Shown here: positions 44,037 through 53,894 of the stretch, piece after piece
How the letters are laid out: each line of letters begins with the position of its first letter
Position numbering within the stretch: position 1 is the first letter of the stretch
Source of the DNA: Ctena decussata
Taxonomy: Eukaryota; Mollusca; Bivalvia; Lucinida; Lucinidae
DNA: 64,000 nucleotides
NCBI GenBank assembly: GCA_963989385.1
Contig: OZ022508.1
Span: forward strand, 57,513,087 to 57,577,086
Direction of reading: 5' to 3'
The notes under the pieces: model-generated
Told to the model about the DNA's origin: nothing
What the model saw: only the letters and a program-made list of their open reading frames with translations
Databases searched by the model: none
Made by a program: the position numbers and the translations under genes

Positions 44037-45555
44037 AAACAAGAGCTCCGCTGAGCGGGGCAATATACGCCCATTGGGGCTTTAAGCTGGAAAGACAACA
44101 AGAGATGACAGAACTTTTGTCAGTAGCTTAAATCTTCAATAATAAGGCAGATATAAAACTACAAAACAAACGAAGCTTAGTATGAAATTCATAGAAAAAT
44201 ATCAAAGGGGCAAAATTCCATCAGAACTGAAGGTAGGGTCATGGTTCTTGTTCTCTGCATATCGTCTGATATTTGTACAAACTTTCATGAAGAAATCTTA
44301 AACGGTTTTCAAGATATGGAGCAGACACGAAATTACTATATGAAAAAAACAAAGGTGCATGATTCTGTCAAAATTGAAAGTAGGGTTATGGTTCTTTTTC
44401 TCTGCACATTGTCTGATGATGCTTCATACTGTATTTGTATAAACTTTTATGAAGAAATCTTGTACAGTTTTTGAGATATGGAGCGGACAAATAATGTTAC
44501 CTTTTGAACTTTGACCTCTAAGTGTGACCTTGACCTTTGTTGGACATTGTTGAAATACAAGTTCTGCAAGTTGCCTCAATAAGGTGAACATTGGACTCAA
44601 GTTTCGAAAAAATCTTTCAAGAGGTTAAGGAGATATGGAGTGGACACAAATTTAATACAAAATTACATTACGAAAAATACAAGGGGCGTAATTTTGTTAA
44701 AAGTGAAAGTAGGGTTATGGTTCTTTTTCCCTGCACATTATCTGATGGTGCAGTATATGTATACAAACTTTCATGAAGAAATCTTAAAAAGATGTTCGAG
44801 ATATGGAGCGGACACGAAGGTGCTGGGAAATTACTATACGAAAAATACAAAGGGACATAATTGCGTCAAAACAGAAGAGGGTTATGGTTCTTTTTCTCTG
44901 CACATCGTTTGATGGTGCTTTATATTTATTTCATATTTATACTAACTTTCATGGAGAAATCTTAAACGGTTTTCAAGATACAAAGCTTATATGAAATTAC
45001 TATATGAAGAATACAAAGGGGCGTAATTTTGTTAAAAGTGAAAGTAGGGTGATGGTCCTTTTTCTCTGCACATCCTCTGATGGTGCTTTATAATTATACA
45101 AACTTTCATAAAGAAATCTTAAACGGTTTTTGAGATATGGAGCGGACACGAAGCTTATATGAAACTACTATATGAAAAATACAAAGGGATATAATTCTGT
45201 CAAAAATGAGAATAGGATTATGGTTTTTTGTCTCTGCACATCGTCTGACGGTGCTTTATATTTGTACAAACTTTCATGAAGAAATCTTAAACGGTTTTTA
45301 AGATATGGAGCGGACACGAAATTTTACCGTTTGACCTCTAAGTGTGACCTTGACCTTTGTCGGACATCATTGAAGTATGAGTTCTGCACATCGTCTCGAT
45401 AAGGCGAACATTTGACCCAAGTTTCAAAAAAATCTTTCAAGGGGTTAAGAAGATATGGAGCGGACACGAAAAGTTAATGGACAGACAGACGGACGGACAG
45501 ACAGACGGACGGAGGTTGCGACATAATACGACCCGTCTTCGACGGGCGTACAAAA
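44037..45555 (-). repeat. Tandem-core element P8
   Basis: The left (3') end AACAAGAGCTCCGCTGAGCG carries a hairpin (GCTCCGCTGAGCGGGGC). The core units are ~140-170 bp with TTCTTTTTCTCTGCACATCG, CAAACTTTCATGAAGAAATC and GATATGGAGCGGACACGAA. The microsatellite is GACAGACAGACGGACGGACA (about 45481-45510). The right (5') end is the hairpin ACCCGTCTTCGACGGGCGTA. Confidence 0.82.
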
Positions 45556-45657
45556 ATTTGGCTCGTTAAAAAATGACAAAGTTTTAATATTATGCTCTGT
45601 AAATAACCTTTTGTGGAACAATACAATGGTAATTAGGGGTTCACCGTTTCGTTTTTA

Positions 45658-47200
45658 TACGCCCGTTTTGAAAAAAAACGGACGTATTATGTCATGGCGC
45701 TGTCCGTCTGTCCGTAAACATTCTTGTGCGCGCCATAACTCAGTAACCATTTGGATATCTTCATGAAATTTTGTAGGCATATGTATTAGGTAGGGGGAAT
45801 GTGTCTCGTACAAGAATGGTTGCTCCCCCTTCCTTGGTTTCAAAGTTAAGCCCCTTTGATTGTTTTTTACCCTACAGGTCTTGTGCGCGCCATAACTAGA
45901 TAACTGTTTGGGATATCTTCATGAAACTTCATAGTAATGTGTATGAGGTCCCAACGATGTGTCGCGTACAACAATGGTTGCTCTCCCTTTCTTCATTTCT
46001 GAGTTACATCCCTTTTATTAGTTCTTTTCGACTATTTTTGTGTATACTTATATTGTGCATACATTAACTCGGTAACTGTTTAGAATATCATGATGAAACT
46101 TTATAGCAATGTGCATGATCACAAGACAATATGTCGCATATAAGAATGGTTGCTCCCCCTTTCTTAATTTTGGAGTAAACTCCCTTACCTCCGTCTGTAA
46201 ACATTCTTGTATGGGCCATAACTCAGTAACCATTTAGGATATCTTCATGAAATTTTGTAGGCATATGTATTAGGTAGGGGGATGTATCACATACAAGAGT
46301 GGTTGCTCCCCCTTCCTTAGTTTCCAGGTTATGCCCCTTTGATTGTTTTTTTCCCTGCATGTCTTGTGTGCGCCATAACTAGATAACTGTTTGGGATATC
46401 TTCATGAAACTCCATAGCAATGTGAATGAATTCCCAATGATGTGTCCTGTACAACAATGGTTGCTCTCCCTTCCTTCGTTTCTGAGTTACATCTCTTTTA
46501 TAAGTTCATGTAGGCTATTTTTGTGTATACTTATGTTTTGCATAAATTAACTTGGTAACTGTTTGGAATATCATGATGAAACTTTATAGCAATGTGCATG
46601 ATCACAAGATGATGTGTCACATATAAGAATGGTTGCACCCCCTTTCTTAATTTTGGAGTAACCTCCCTTTGATCATTATTTTTAGGCATTTCCATTCACT
46701 CAATATCTCCTGAACCCTTTGAAATATTAGAATGAAACTTTGTAGGAATGTGTGTAATAATGGGGCAATGTTTCCTGAGCAAGAACCACGACTCTGGCTT
46801 GCTTACTGGATTATCTGCCCATGCATTAATTTCCTGTTTACTCTGTAACTCCATAACGGTTTAGAATATTTTATCGCAACTTTATGGAGATGTGTATATT
46901 GTCAAGGGAATGTATTAGAACCAAGAATGGTATATCTAGTATATTAAGTTTATGAATTATCTCCCTTGTTTCACTTTGGCATTACTCAACTTAGGAGCCA
47001 CTTCACCTTGGAAACTGATTTTTGGTAAACTAATAGTATTTGATGTGTTAAATATTTAGGTAATGTTGCCGTCATGAATTAAAGTGTGGTTTTCCCTGTT
47101 TGTCTGCCTGTCTGTCCTTTTGTAAACAATCTTGTTCATTCTGTAATTCCTTTATGACATTAAAACGGGCGTATTATGCGCCGCTTGCGAAGCCCTTGTT
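45658..47200 (+). repeat. Tandem-core element P9
   Basis: The 5' end TACGCCCGTTTTGAAAAAAA, then ACGGACGTATTATGTC, is a hairpin and matches the inverted right end of P8. GTCCGTCTGTCCG follows. Core units carry GCCATAACTCAGTAACCATT, GATATCTTCATGAAATTTTG and CAAGAATGGTTGCTCCCCCT. The 3' end is ACGGGCGTATTATGCGCCGC, TTGCGAAGCCCTTGTTA, like the inverted left end of P8 (ATTGCCCCGCTCAGC..CTCTTGTT). Confidence 0.82.
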
Positions 47201-47565
47201 AGATATTGGCGTTAACTTTACCCCACCCCCATGAAATACAATAACGCAAAACTGGTAATGATGCGTCTTATTTGACGTCCTTTATGTTTAAAGTTAATGC
47301 CTACTGTTCCAAAATAAGTTTGTAATGCCGAAATGACTGTAGGCTTGGATACTTAGTGGTTATTAATTAAGTTCTATGCTCGAAATGAACAATACCAGTA
47401 ACATCTCAACAGAAAAAGGCTTATTTTGTAGCTGCATTTTCAGTTCATTCAATCATATAATTTCGCAAAAGACGCAACTCAGCACACCGATACGCGCTAA
47501 CGTTCTTTCATGACGTCATATAACGTCTCTGTCTCTGACGCTTCCCCAGTTTGAATGGAGCAAAT
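47201..47565. other. Non-coding, no recognised feature
   Basis: No feature recognised. GC content rises slightly near 47480-47560, just before a possible start codon. Confidence 0.3.
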
Positions 47566-47706
47566 ATGGCTGCACAGAAGCACAACCAGCACGGGCGGTT
47601 CCTGAAAAAAAGGCCAGAAGACGAAACCTTACCAGTGGCGATTTGGCGAGCGAAATATCTGAGCAGTTTTACGCTCTCGTTGAAAAGGTTTACAAATAAA
47701 GAATAG
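47566..47706 (+). CDS. Doubtful first exon, basic N-terminus
   Basis: ATG at 47566 in fair context (AATATGGCT) opens MAAQKHNQHGRFLKKRPEDE and then TLPVAIWRAKYLSSF before a stop after 46 residues. The GRFLKKR patch and balanced codon use look more gene-like than the surroundings. I recognise no family and no convincing donor. It is on the same strand as the exonuclease remnant 0.7 kb downstream; a link is speculation. Confidence 0.2.
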   Translation: MAAQKHNQHGRFLKKRPEDETLPVAIWRAKYLSSFTLSLKRFTNKE

Positions 47707-48414
47707 CATCGCCGTATTGGGAGACCTCAGAAGAAAAGTACAACCGAACAAAGTAACTAGAAAGAAAATATCTGATTTTTTTTAAAAGCGTGATAAAGAA
47801 TAAGAGAAGACAAATTGGGCTAAAACAAATCATGTTTAGAATAGAACTGACGTAGGCCCTACGCAATAAAAGAGGGAACAACATATGAGACAGACTGCAT
47901 TCTGAATGATGATGAAAGCATCGACATACGCGTAATTCCCCATGAAGCCATGTTTGAGTCTCCCACCATCAAGGACTTCTATACTTAAGGCGGGAATTTT
48001 CCCCATGATTAAAAAGCTATACGAATCACTGACTTTTGCTTTGCATTTATGACTATGACATGTAACTTGTATGACAAATGAATTTTCAAGTGTTTGTGTC
48101 TTTGCAACGTACGCTAAACATACGTTGACGTCATTGTTAAGATTAATTGTAAAATCCTCAAACTGATCGTTGAAATAATGATTTATTGTATACATTTCAC
48201 CTTTTTTTTACTTACATAACGGACAGCACTGAATAGTTTTAACTACATGTATGTGACCTTGACTTCAGTTCAAGGTCATGGTACACAATAAAATCCTTGA
48301 AAATCACAGTGCTACTGTTGACCATTCTTCTTCTTTGGCTTACTGAGTATCGTTTCCCCCGTGACCCATCTTCCCACTCATACTTGCCATGCATAAGTCT
48401 GCTGCATAAAGGAA
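47707..48414. other. No recognised gene; a 119-codon minus frame of doubtful status
   Basis: A minus-strand open frame spans 47836-48195 with a few cysteines (VTCHSHKCKAK) and a hydrophobic C-terminus. No motif, splice site or homology is recognised, so I do not call it a gene. Confidence 0.3.
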
Positions 48415-48790
48415 ATGCTGGGTCAAGCAAAGCATCTAATTAACGGGACTATCGTAGAGGAGCGAAATGGAACCAGAGTTTTGTTAAATAACGGCCAAGT
48501 GGTTGTCAGTGTTTCAGTTGATATGTGTATGCATTCGTTTATAGAATGGATCAAAAGTTTGGGAAAGAAACAAGTGATACTGATCGCCCACAATGGAAAG
48601 GTTTTTGGCTTACCCATTTTGTTTCGGGCAGCGGATTGTCGAAGAAACGTCATTGGCTTCTGCGATATTTTACCTGTAATGAGGACCGTGTTCCCGGGAA
48701 AACCGTCATATAAATTGGGAGTTCTGTACAGTGGTATGAGGATCCAAATGACGAACTTGTAATTCTTCAGAGCCTTTTCTACATGAATGG
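48415..48790 (+). pseudogene. Decayed DEDDh-type 3'-5' exonuclease domain fragment
   Basis: The 115-codon frame reads like the middle of the exonuclease (RNase H fold) domain that is common, often transposon-linked, in mollusc genomes. It has a short strand pair (NGTRVLLNNGQVVVSVSVDM), a helix (MHSFIEWIKSLGKK) and the Exo II segment VILIAHNGKVFGLPILFRAA, where the usual HNxxxFD catalytic aspartate is glycine. FCDILPVMRTVFPGKPSYKL follows. The Exo I Asp-Glu region is missing upstream, where a stop lies ~25 bases before the start. After 48735 the reading shifts frame (DPNDELVILQSLF), where the Exo III part would be expected. So it is a truncated, frameshifted, probably inactive copy. The family call is from remembered motif pattern, not a search. 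Confidence 0.55.
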
Positions 48791-49098
48791 ATAACGCATG
48801 AACACGTTCAGAAATGATAAAAAAATAAGTCCCGGTTCATCTATGTTTATCTATGTAGATTACATCACTCACACCAATAGAGTTGTTCTTTAATCAAAAG
48901 ACCTCGACGGGCTTCAGCCCTGTCAGATATGACAAAAATCTTCTCCAGAATCAAAAGACAGATCTTGAAACTTGTATATGGCATTGTATACTTTTATCAT
49001 GTCTGATCAAATGATGACCATGGGTTTACCTTGGCCTTCACCATAGCAAATTCCAGTTTGCTTCCTTGGGTTTTATGATAAAATTTTTGGGTGTTCGG
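48791..49098. other. Non-coding, no recognised feature
   Basis: No feature recognised. Confidence 0.3.
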
Positions 49099-49315
49099 GT
49101 AGGGCGATGGTGCTGGGTAATTTTCAGTGCGAAGGCGTCCTACTAATTTGAATAATAGCAGGGCAATGGCCTACTGTGCTTGCAGTAAAAGCGGGTGGGG
49201 GCTGTTTGGATTTTTTTCCTCTTGCCTATCCTATCTTTTTTCTTTCTTCCTCTTGGAGATAGCCCGATATAGACTAAAATACTGTCTCAAAGGGCCATTA
49301 AACCCCAAACCAACC
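49099..49315 (+). repeat. SINE-like family A copy
   Basis: GGGCGATGGTGCTGGGTAAT, GCGTCCTACTAATTTGAATA, GTAAAAGCGGGTGGGGGCTG, GATATAGACTAAAATACTGT and CCAAACCAACCAATTAAAG tail. Good length; target duplication not clear. Confidence 0.82.
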
Positions 49316-49702
49316 AATTAAAGATGAAGTTTGGTAACACTATTTTTATTTGTAAATTGTTGAAAACTTTGGTATAAAAGTTATAAAACTTAGAAAACTA
49401 AATAATTACATTGAGCATTTAGAGTTCCACAGTAATTATTTGACCTTTGACCAGTCATTCAAATTTCATCAGTTTCAAACATTTCCTAAGCCACTTGTCC
49501 GATGGAAACATATTTTGTATGGAGTCTACATGGGTCGGGAGAACGTTCAAACAGTTGTGGTCCGACTACTAACATCGACATCACATCCGTGGAAAAAATA
49601 TATAAGAAAAAATCTTCTTAAGAATAAAAAGACTGATGGTCTTGAATTTAGTGTAGAACATTGGGTACTAGAGTACTATCAAGTTTGTTGAATGATGACT
49701 TT
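49316..49702 (+). repeat. Sequence related to the P7 tail; no gene
   Basis: CAGTTTCAAACATTTCCTAA, GCCACTTGTCCGATGGAAAC and ATGGAGTCTACATGGGTCGG resemble 41020-41110 (CTCTGAAACCACTGGGCAGA, CATATGGAGCCTGCACATGG) and 51920-52150. The 83-codon frame 49440-49691 therefore reads through repeat. Confidence 0.55.
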
Positions 49703-51064
49703 AAAGGCCCCATTGCTCTATCGGCTCGAAAAAATTTTATCATGAGGTATCGTTGCAAGCTTCTCACTACAGCTTCGTCATTGTGAATGACCGTGATTAG
49801 CTAGCTTTAAACAAATAGAATATCCTCGAGTTTCACATAAAAAGGGTTTAAAACTTATTTGGGTCATTCTAGTTGCCTACTTTCGATTTCATTAAGTTCA
49901 ATAAATTGGTAAAAATACAATGTACAGGCGTCGAGCCCCAATCACTATCCCGCCCATGTCCATACAGCATTGCTAAACGGGTAACCAGAACAGGAAAATT
50001 TAGTTTTTGGAGTGAGTTACCTGAGTGGTAAAAATCGTCAAAATACAAATCATAATGCAACCAGTACAGCCTTCAGAATTAAAGTCTCCATAGTCTATAG
50101 GACTAAAAATCACCTCAGCACAAATCATTATAAAACCGATACAGCCTTCAAAATTTATGATAATTCGTCGGCTGATGTGCTTTTTAGTGTCATATAACTG
50201 ACCAAAAAAGGAGAAACAAGGTTTTTTGAAAACAATGACAAGCCTCTTCATAAAAATACAGTTTTCGTTTCTGGTTCCCCACTGAGCAATAGAATTACGC
50301 AACAGCGAGACAATGAATGGGACCCTTGCCGTACGTTTTGTTTTTACCGTCTATTAAATACCTGTACCTTGTATTTTTATCATGTAGATAAAGTTGTGAA
50401 AGCGAATGTAGGTCATTTTAGTTGCCAACTAAAACGACCTAGATATTTTTAAAATCTTTTTTATGAGAAACTCACGGACGTTTTAATTTTTTAAAGCCGG
50501 CCAATCACGATCATATACAATGACGAAACTGTACTGAGAAGCTTTCAGCAATACCTCACGATAAAATTTTTCCCGCTGATAGAGTAATAGGGCCTTTAAT
50601 GAAAATATGTCGGTTGATGTGCTTTTTTGTAACAGATAACTGGCAAAAACGAAGGAACAAAGTATTTTGGAAAAATGACAAGTCTTTCCAGAAAAATACG
50701 GTGTTTGTCTCTGGTTCCCCGTTAAGCAATGAAATAATGCAACCGCGGCCCAATCAATGTATTTCAATACACAATCAAAATGCTTAACATTTTTGTACAT
50801 TGTATTTTTATCAACTGTTAAACGCCTGTACCTTGTATTTTTACAATGAAATAAAGCTTCTGAAGTCGAAAGTGGGTCATTTTAGTTGGCAACTAAAATG
50901 ACCTAGTTATTTTTAAAATCTATTTTATGGCTAACTCAAGGACGTTTTGATTTTTCAAAGCCGGCCAATCACGATAATAATCAATGGCGAAACTGTAGTG
51001 AAACGTTTGCAGCGTTACCTCACGATAAATTTTTTTCATGCTGATAGAGCAATGGGGCCTTCAA
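49703..51064. repeat. Cluster of three TTAAAG-family elements, both orientations
   Basis: A reversed copy (~49700-50100) starts TTTAAAGGCCCCATTGCTCT. A forward copy starts TTAAAGTCTCCATAGTCTAT (50081) and ends TAATAGGGCCTTTAA (50597). A third ends GCAATGGGGCCTTCAA (51064). The central palindrome AGTTGCCAACTAAAACGACC or AGTTGGCAACTAAAATGACC occurs in the last two. The 105-codon minus frame in the third copy is repeat-derived. Confidence 0.75.
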
Positions 51065-51480
51065 TATGTTTCAAAAACTTTTCTTTACTTTTTTACCCGG
51101 TACATGACTCAGTATATGCACATCAACCCTCATTTCATTACCAAACGTGATGGTTGAACCGCTTTTTTTACTATGATTTGGGGGGGGGGGGGGGGGGTCG
51201 GGTGGTGCGATGGTGCTGCGTGTAACTTCCAACGCCGGGGCGTCCTGCTGATTTGGATAATAGTAGGGCAAGGGCCTACTGTATGTGCAGTAGGTGCGGG
51301 TGGGGGTTGTTTGGACATTTTTTCTCTCGTCTATCATTTCTCTCTTCTCTCCCTCTCTCTGGGAGACGGCCTGATATAGACTGAAATACTGTCTCAAAGG
51401 GCCGTTAAACCCAAAACAAACAATCAATACTATGATTTAAGTTTAGACGTTTTTATCACTGATACGACTATGGGTACTTT
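51065..51480 (-). repeat. TTAAAG-family element split by a SINE-like insertion
   Basis: CAAAAACTTTTCTTTACTTT, CAACCCTCATTTCATTACCA and TGGTTGAACCGCTTTTTTTA precede the insertion. TACTATGATTTAAGTTTAGA, CGTTTTTATCACTGATACGA and CTATGGGTACTTTAAG resume after it. Confidence 0.8.
51180..51427 (+). repeat. SINE-like family A, intact copy with 11-bp target duplication
   Basis: Reference copy. G-run, GGGTGGTGCGATGGTGCTGC, AACTTCCAACGCCGGGGCGT, CCTGCTGATTTGGATAATAG, TAGGGCAAGGGCCTACTGTA, GTGCGGGTGGGGGTTGTTTG, a pyrimidine tract, CTGGGAGACGGCCTGATATA, GACTGAAATACTGTCTCAAA, GGGCCGTTAAACCC, then a CAAAACAAACAATCAA tail. TACTATGATTT flanks it exactly (51169-51179 and 51428-51438). No tRNA-like A/B box pair is evident. 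The simple-repeat tail and variable-length duplications point to LINE-driven retroposition. Confidence 0.88.
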
Positions 51481-51650
51481 AAGATGACCTTGACCTTTTT
51501 AACTACAAATTCATGACTGATGCCTTGTGCTTTTACATGAGAAAATGCAAAACATCAGCTTTTTGATATTGTTGAAAACTGTGGCATACAAAATGCTCGT
51601 TTAAATGAGTACATGAACCTTTTTTAGTAACAACGGTCATGTTCGACTTT

Positions 51651-51890
51651 GGGGTAGTGCGATGGTGCTGGGTATAACTTCCAGTGCCGGGGCGTCCTAT
51701 TTATTTGTATAAAAGTAGGGCAAGGGCCTACTGTACTTGCAGTAGGTGCGGGCGGGGGTAGTTTGGATTTTTTCTCTTATCTATCATTTCTCGTCTTTCT
51801 TCCTTTCTCTGGGACACGGCCCGATATAAACTGAAATACTGTCTTAGACGTTAAATAAAAAAAAAAAAGAACAACTAACCAACCATTTTT
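51651..51890 (+). repeat. SINE-like family A copy
   Basis: GGGGTAGTGCGATGGTGCTG, CCAGTGCCGGGGCGTCCTAT, GTGCGGGCGGGGGTAGTTTG, CTGGGACACGGCCCGATATA and GTTAAATAAAAAAAAAAAAG tail. It lacks the CTCAAAGGGCC piece. Confidence 0.82.
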
Positions 51891-52158
51891 CGAATTTTGG
51901 CCTAAGTCCATTTTACTTCAACTTCAGACATCTTTTAATCCAAAGCCACTGAGGCACTGAGTCAAATTTATTTATGGAGCCACCATTGGTCGGTACATAA
52001 AGTTTGTTTAAATGGCTGTAGTCTCGAATTTTGACCAAAGTCCATTTTACTTCAACTTCAGACATCTTTTAATCCAAAGCCACTGAGGCACTGAGTCAAA
52101 TTCATTTATGGAGCCACCATTGGTCGGTACATAAAGTTTGTTTAAACGGCTGTAGTCC
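51891..52158 (+). repeat. Direct duplication, 134-bp unit x2
   Basis: CGAATTTTGGCCTAAGTCCA and CGAATTTTGACCAAAGTCCA begin the two units, and AAAGTTTGTTTAAAYGGCTG ends them. Related to the P7 tail and to 49440-49540. Confidence 0.85.
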
Positions 52159-52252
52159 CATGCCCATATTTGTTAAATCCCTTTTAATTTTTTTCCTCAG
52201 AACCAAATGGCCTATGTGTTTAAAAGTTGGTGTACAGCATTTTGGATTCATA

Positions 52253-52456
52253 TAGTCAACTCCCCATATCTCGAACATTGATATCTCAAAATATCTTCTT
52301 ATTTCAAATAATATATATCCGATTTTTATTTACGTTTCAACTCCTGTTATCTCAAACGACTGATATCTCAAAGTAAATTTTCTGGTATCAGAAAATTTAC
52401 TTTGAAATATCAGTAGTTGGCCTGAAATTTGACTTCGAGATATCAAGAGTTGACTG
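52253..52456. repeat. Tc1/mariner-pogo-like MITE, TA target
   Basis: The left end TAGTCAACTCCCCATATCTC and right end GAGATATCAAGAGTTGACTG are imperfect inverted repeats (canonical CAGTCAACTC with one change), flanked by TA on both sides. The centre holds GATATCTCAAAGTAAATTTT / AAAATTTACTTTGAAATATC. Superfamily is inference from the ends and the TA. Confidence 0.65.
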
Positions 52457-52696
52457 TACTATTGATCAGATTTGCTCAAATGATGACTCTTAGTTGGTTC
52501 TTTTATTTAGGTTAGCAAATACAGGCTTCCCCTGGATGTGTAATAGTCTGCTTAAAGCAAAACAGTGCCGTATTGCGTGAGCTGCTCATTTCAGTTCTCA
52601 ATACACTTTGTAACAATTGTGCGTTTTCAGAAATCACATGTGCTGATGTTATATATATAGATATATATGGTAAGATCTGGGGAATATACATGTAAC

Positions 52697-52918
52697 GGGT
52701 GATTGGTTGTTTTGGGTTTAACGGCCCTTTGAGACAGTATTTCAGTCTATATCGGGCCGTCTCCCAGAGAGAGAGAGAGAATGAAGAGAGAAAAAATGCC
52801 CAAACAACCCCACCCGCACCTACTCTAAGTACAGTAGGGCCTTGCCCTACAATGTTCAAAATCAATAAGACGCTCCGGCACTTGAAGTTATACACAGCAC
52901 CACCCGAACACCCCAAAC
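52697..52918 (-). repeat. SINE-like family A, reversed, ~17-bp target duplication
   Basis: The tail (ATTGGTTGTTTTGGGTTTAA on plus) is at the left and the 5' end (GCACCACCCGAACACCCC) at the right. It is flanked by GGGAATATACATGTAAC (52680-52696) and GGGAATATACATCTAAC (52919-52935), one mismatch in 17. The 143-codon minus frame crosses the repeat and is not a gene. Confidence 0.87.
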
Positions 52919-53384
52919 GGGAATATACATCTAACAAACACATTATTTCGACATGGGACGCTATAATGATTTAAAATTGGATATAAATGGAGAGATGTCA
53001 TTAACAGTGCATTATTTGTCAATTTGTTACCTAAGCGCTTTTGCCTTTCGGATTCATCAAAGGTTTACATACAGCAAAAATAGAAACTTAGTACCAAGCA
53101 AAAACTATTTACTGTTTGTAAAAGAAATCTGAACAGAAGATAGAGACGATTCCAAAAGCAAATTTGAACAAAACAATCTCCTTAGCGATGACCATGTAAG
53201 TGAAATTATAAATGACAATAACTGATTACGCCTAAAAATTCTGAAATTTTCCTGTAAATACGCGAATAAACACAGCGCTACAATAATCAAAGCATAAACC
53301 CCGATACTACAAGAGTCCTGTCTCATTTTGTTGCAGCTCGAGAAACCGTAGAACTGCATCACAACTGACATAGCGTTTGTTAGG

Positions 53385-53880
53385 TTGTTGGTTGTATTGG
53401 ACTTAACGATCCCTAGAGATGGCAGTTTCGTCCTTACCAGGGAGAGGGGAAATAAAGGGGAAGAGAGAAGGGGAAACACGCACTGCTGCAAACGCAGCCC
53501 AGCGTCTCTCTTTCTGGGGGAACAAGGTTCACGGCATCTACGTTCACAGAACAGCGACAAATTAGAGGGCAAATGGAAATGTCCCGCACCTACTGCAAGT
53601 ACAGCAGGCTGTTGTCTGACTATATTCAATGTCGAAAGGTCCACGGCATCTGCATCCAGTCAACTGTCCCCCAGAGGGTGAGCTGGAGTTAAACAGTCCT
53701 ATGAGGCAGTGTTTCAGCTTATTTCTGTGCGTTTTACAGAGACAGAGGGGAGTAAGGTGAAACAGGATAGTCAGGAAGAGTCAACCCAAACAACCACACA
53801 CCACACCTACACGTGCAGCAGGCCTTTGCGCGGCATTACCCACTTTTGTTAGACCGCCCGAATGTAGACAGTTTAAGGGT
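53385..53880 (-). repeat. Left-arm repeat blocks related to SINE-like family A
   Basis: Two successive blocks (53385-53690 and ~53690-53880) have the family layout: TTAACGATCC or GTTAAACAGTCC, purine-rich tract, CACCTACTGCAAGTACAGCA or CACCTACACGTGCAGCAGGC, then a CGGCATCTGC or CGCCCGAATGTAGACAG end. They are diverged older relatives. The 179-codon minus frame here (53105-53644) is repeat read-through. Confidence 0.6.
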
Positions 53881-53894
53881 TTCCTAGATTCTCC

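Noticed and set aside
47836..48195. 119-codon minus frame with several cysteines
   Set aside because: Coherent length but no recognisable motif or start context; left as undecided non-coding rather than called.
49440..49691. 83-codon plus frame that looked weakly protein-like
   Set aside because: The underlying DNA matches the tail of P7 and the 51891-52158 duplication, so it is repeat sequence.
50483..50800. 105-codon minus frame
   Set aside because: Same TTAAAG-family sequence as 27363-27653 in the other orientation; shared by descent of the repeat, not by coding constraint.
53105..53644. 179-codon minus-strand open frame
   Set aside because: It reads through mirrored SINE-like repeat blocks. 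The same sequence in the right arm has no matching open frame, and no domain is recognised.
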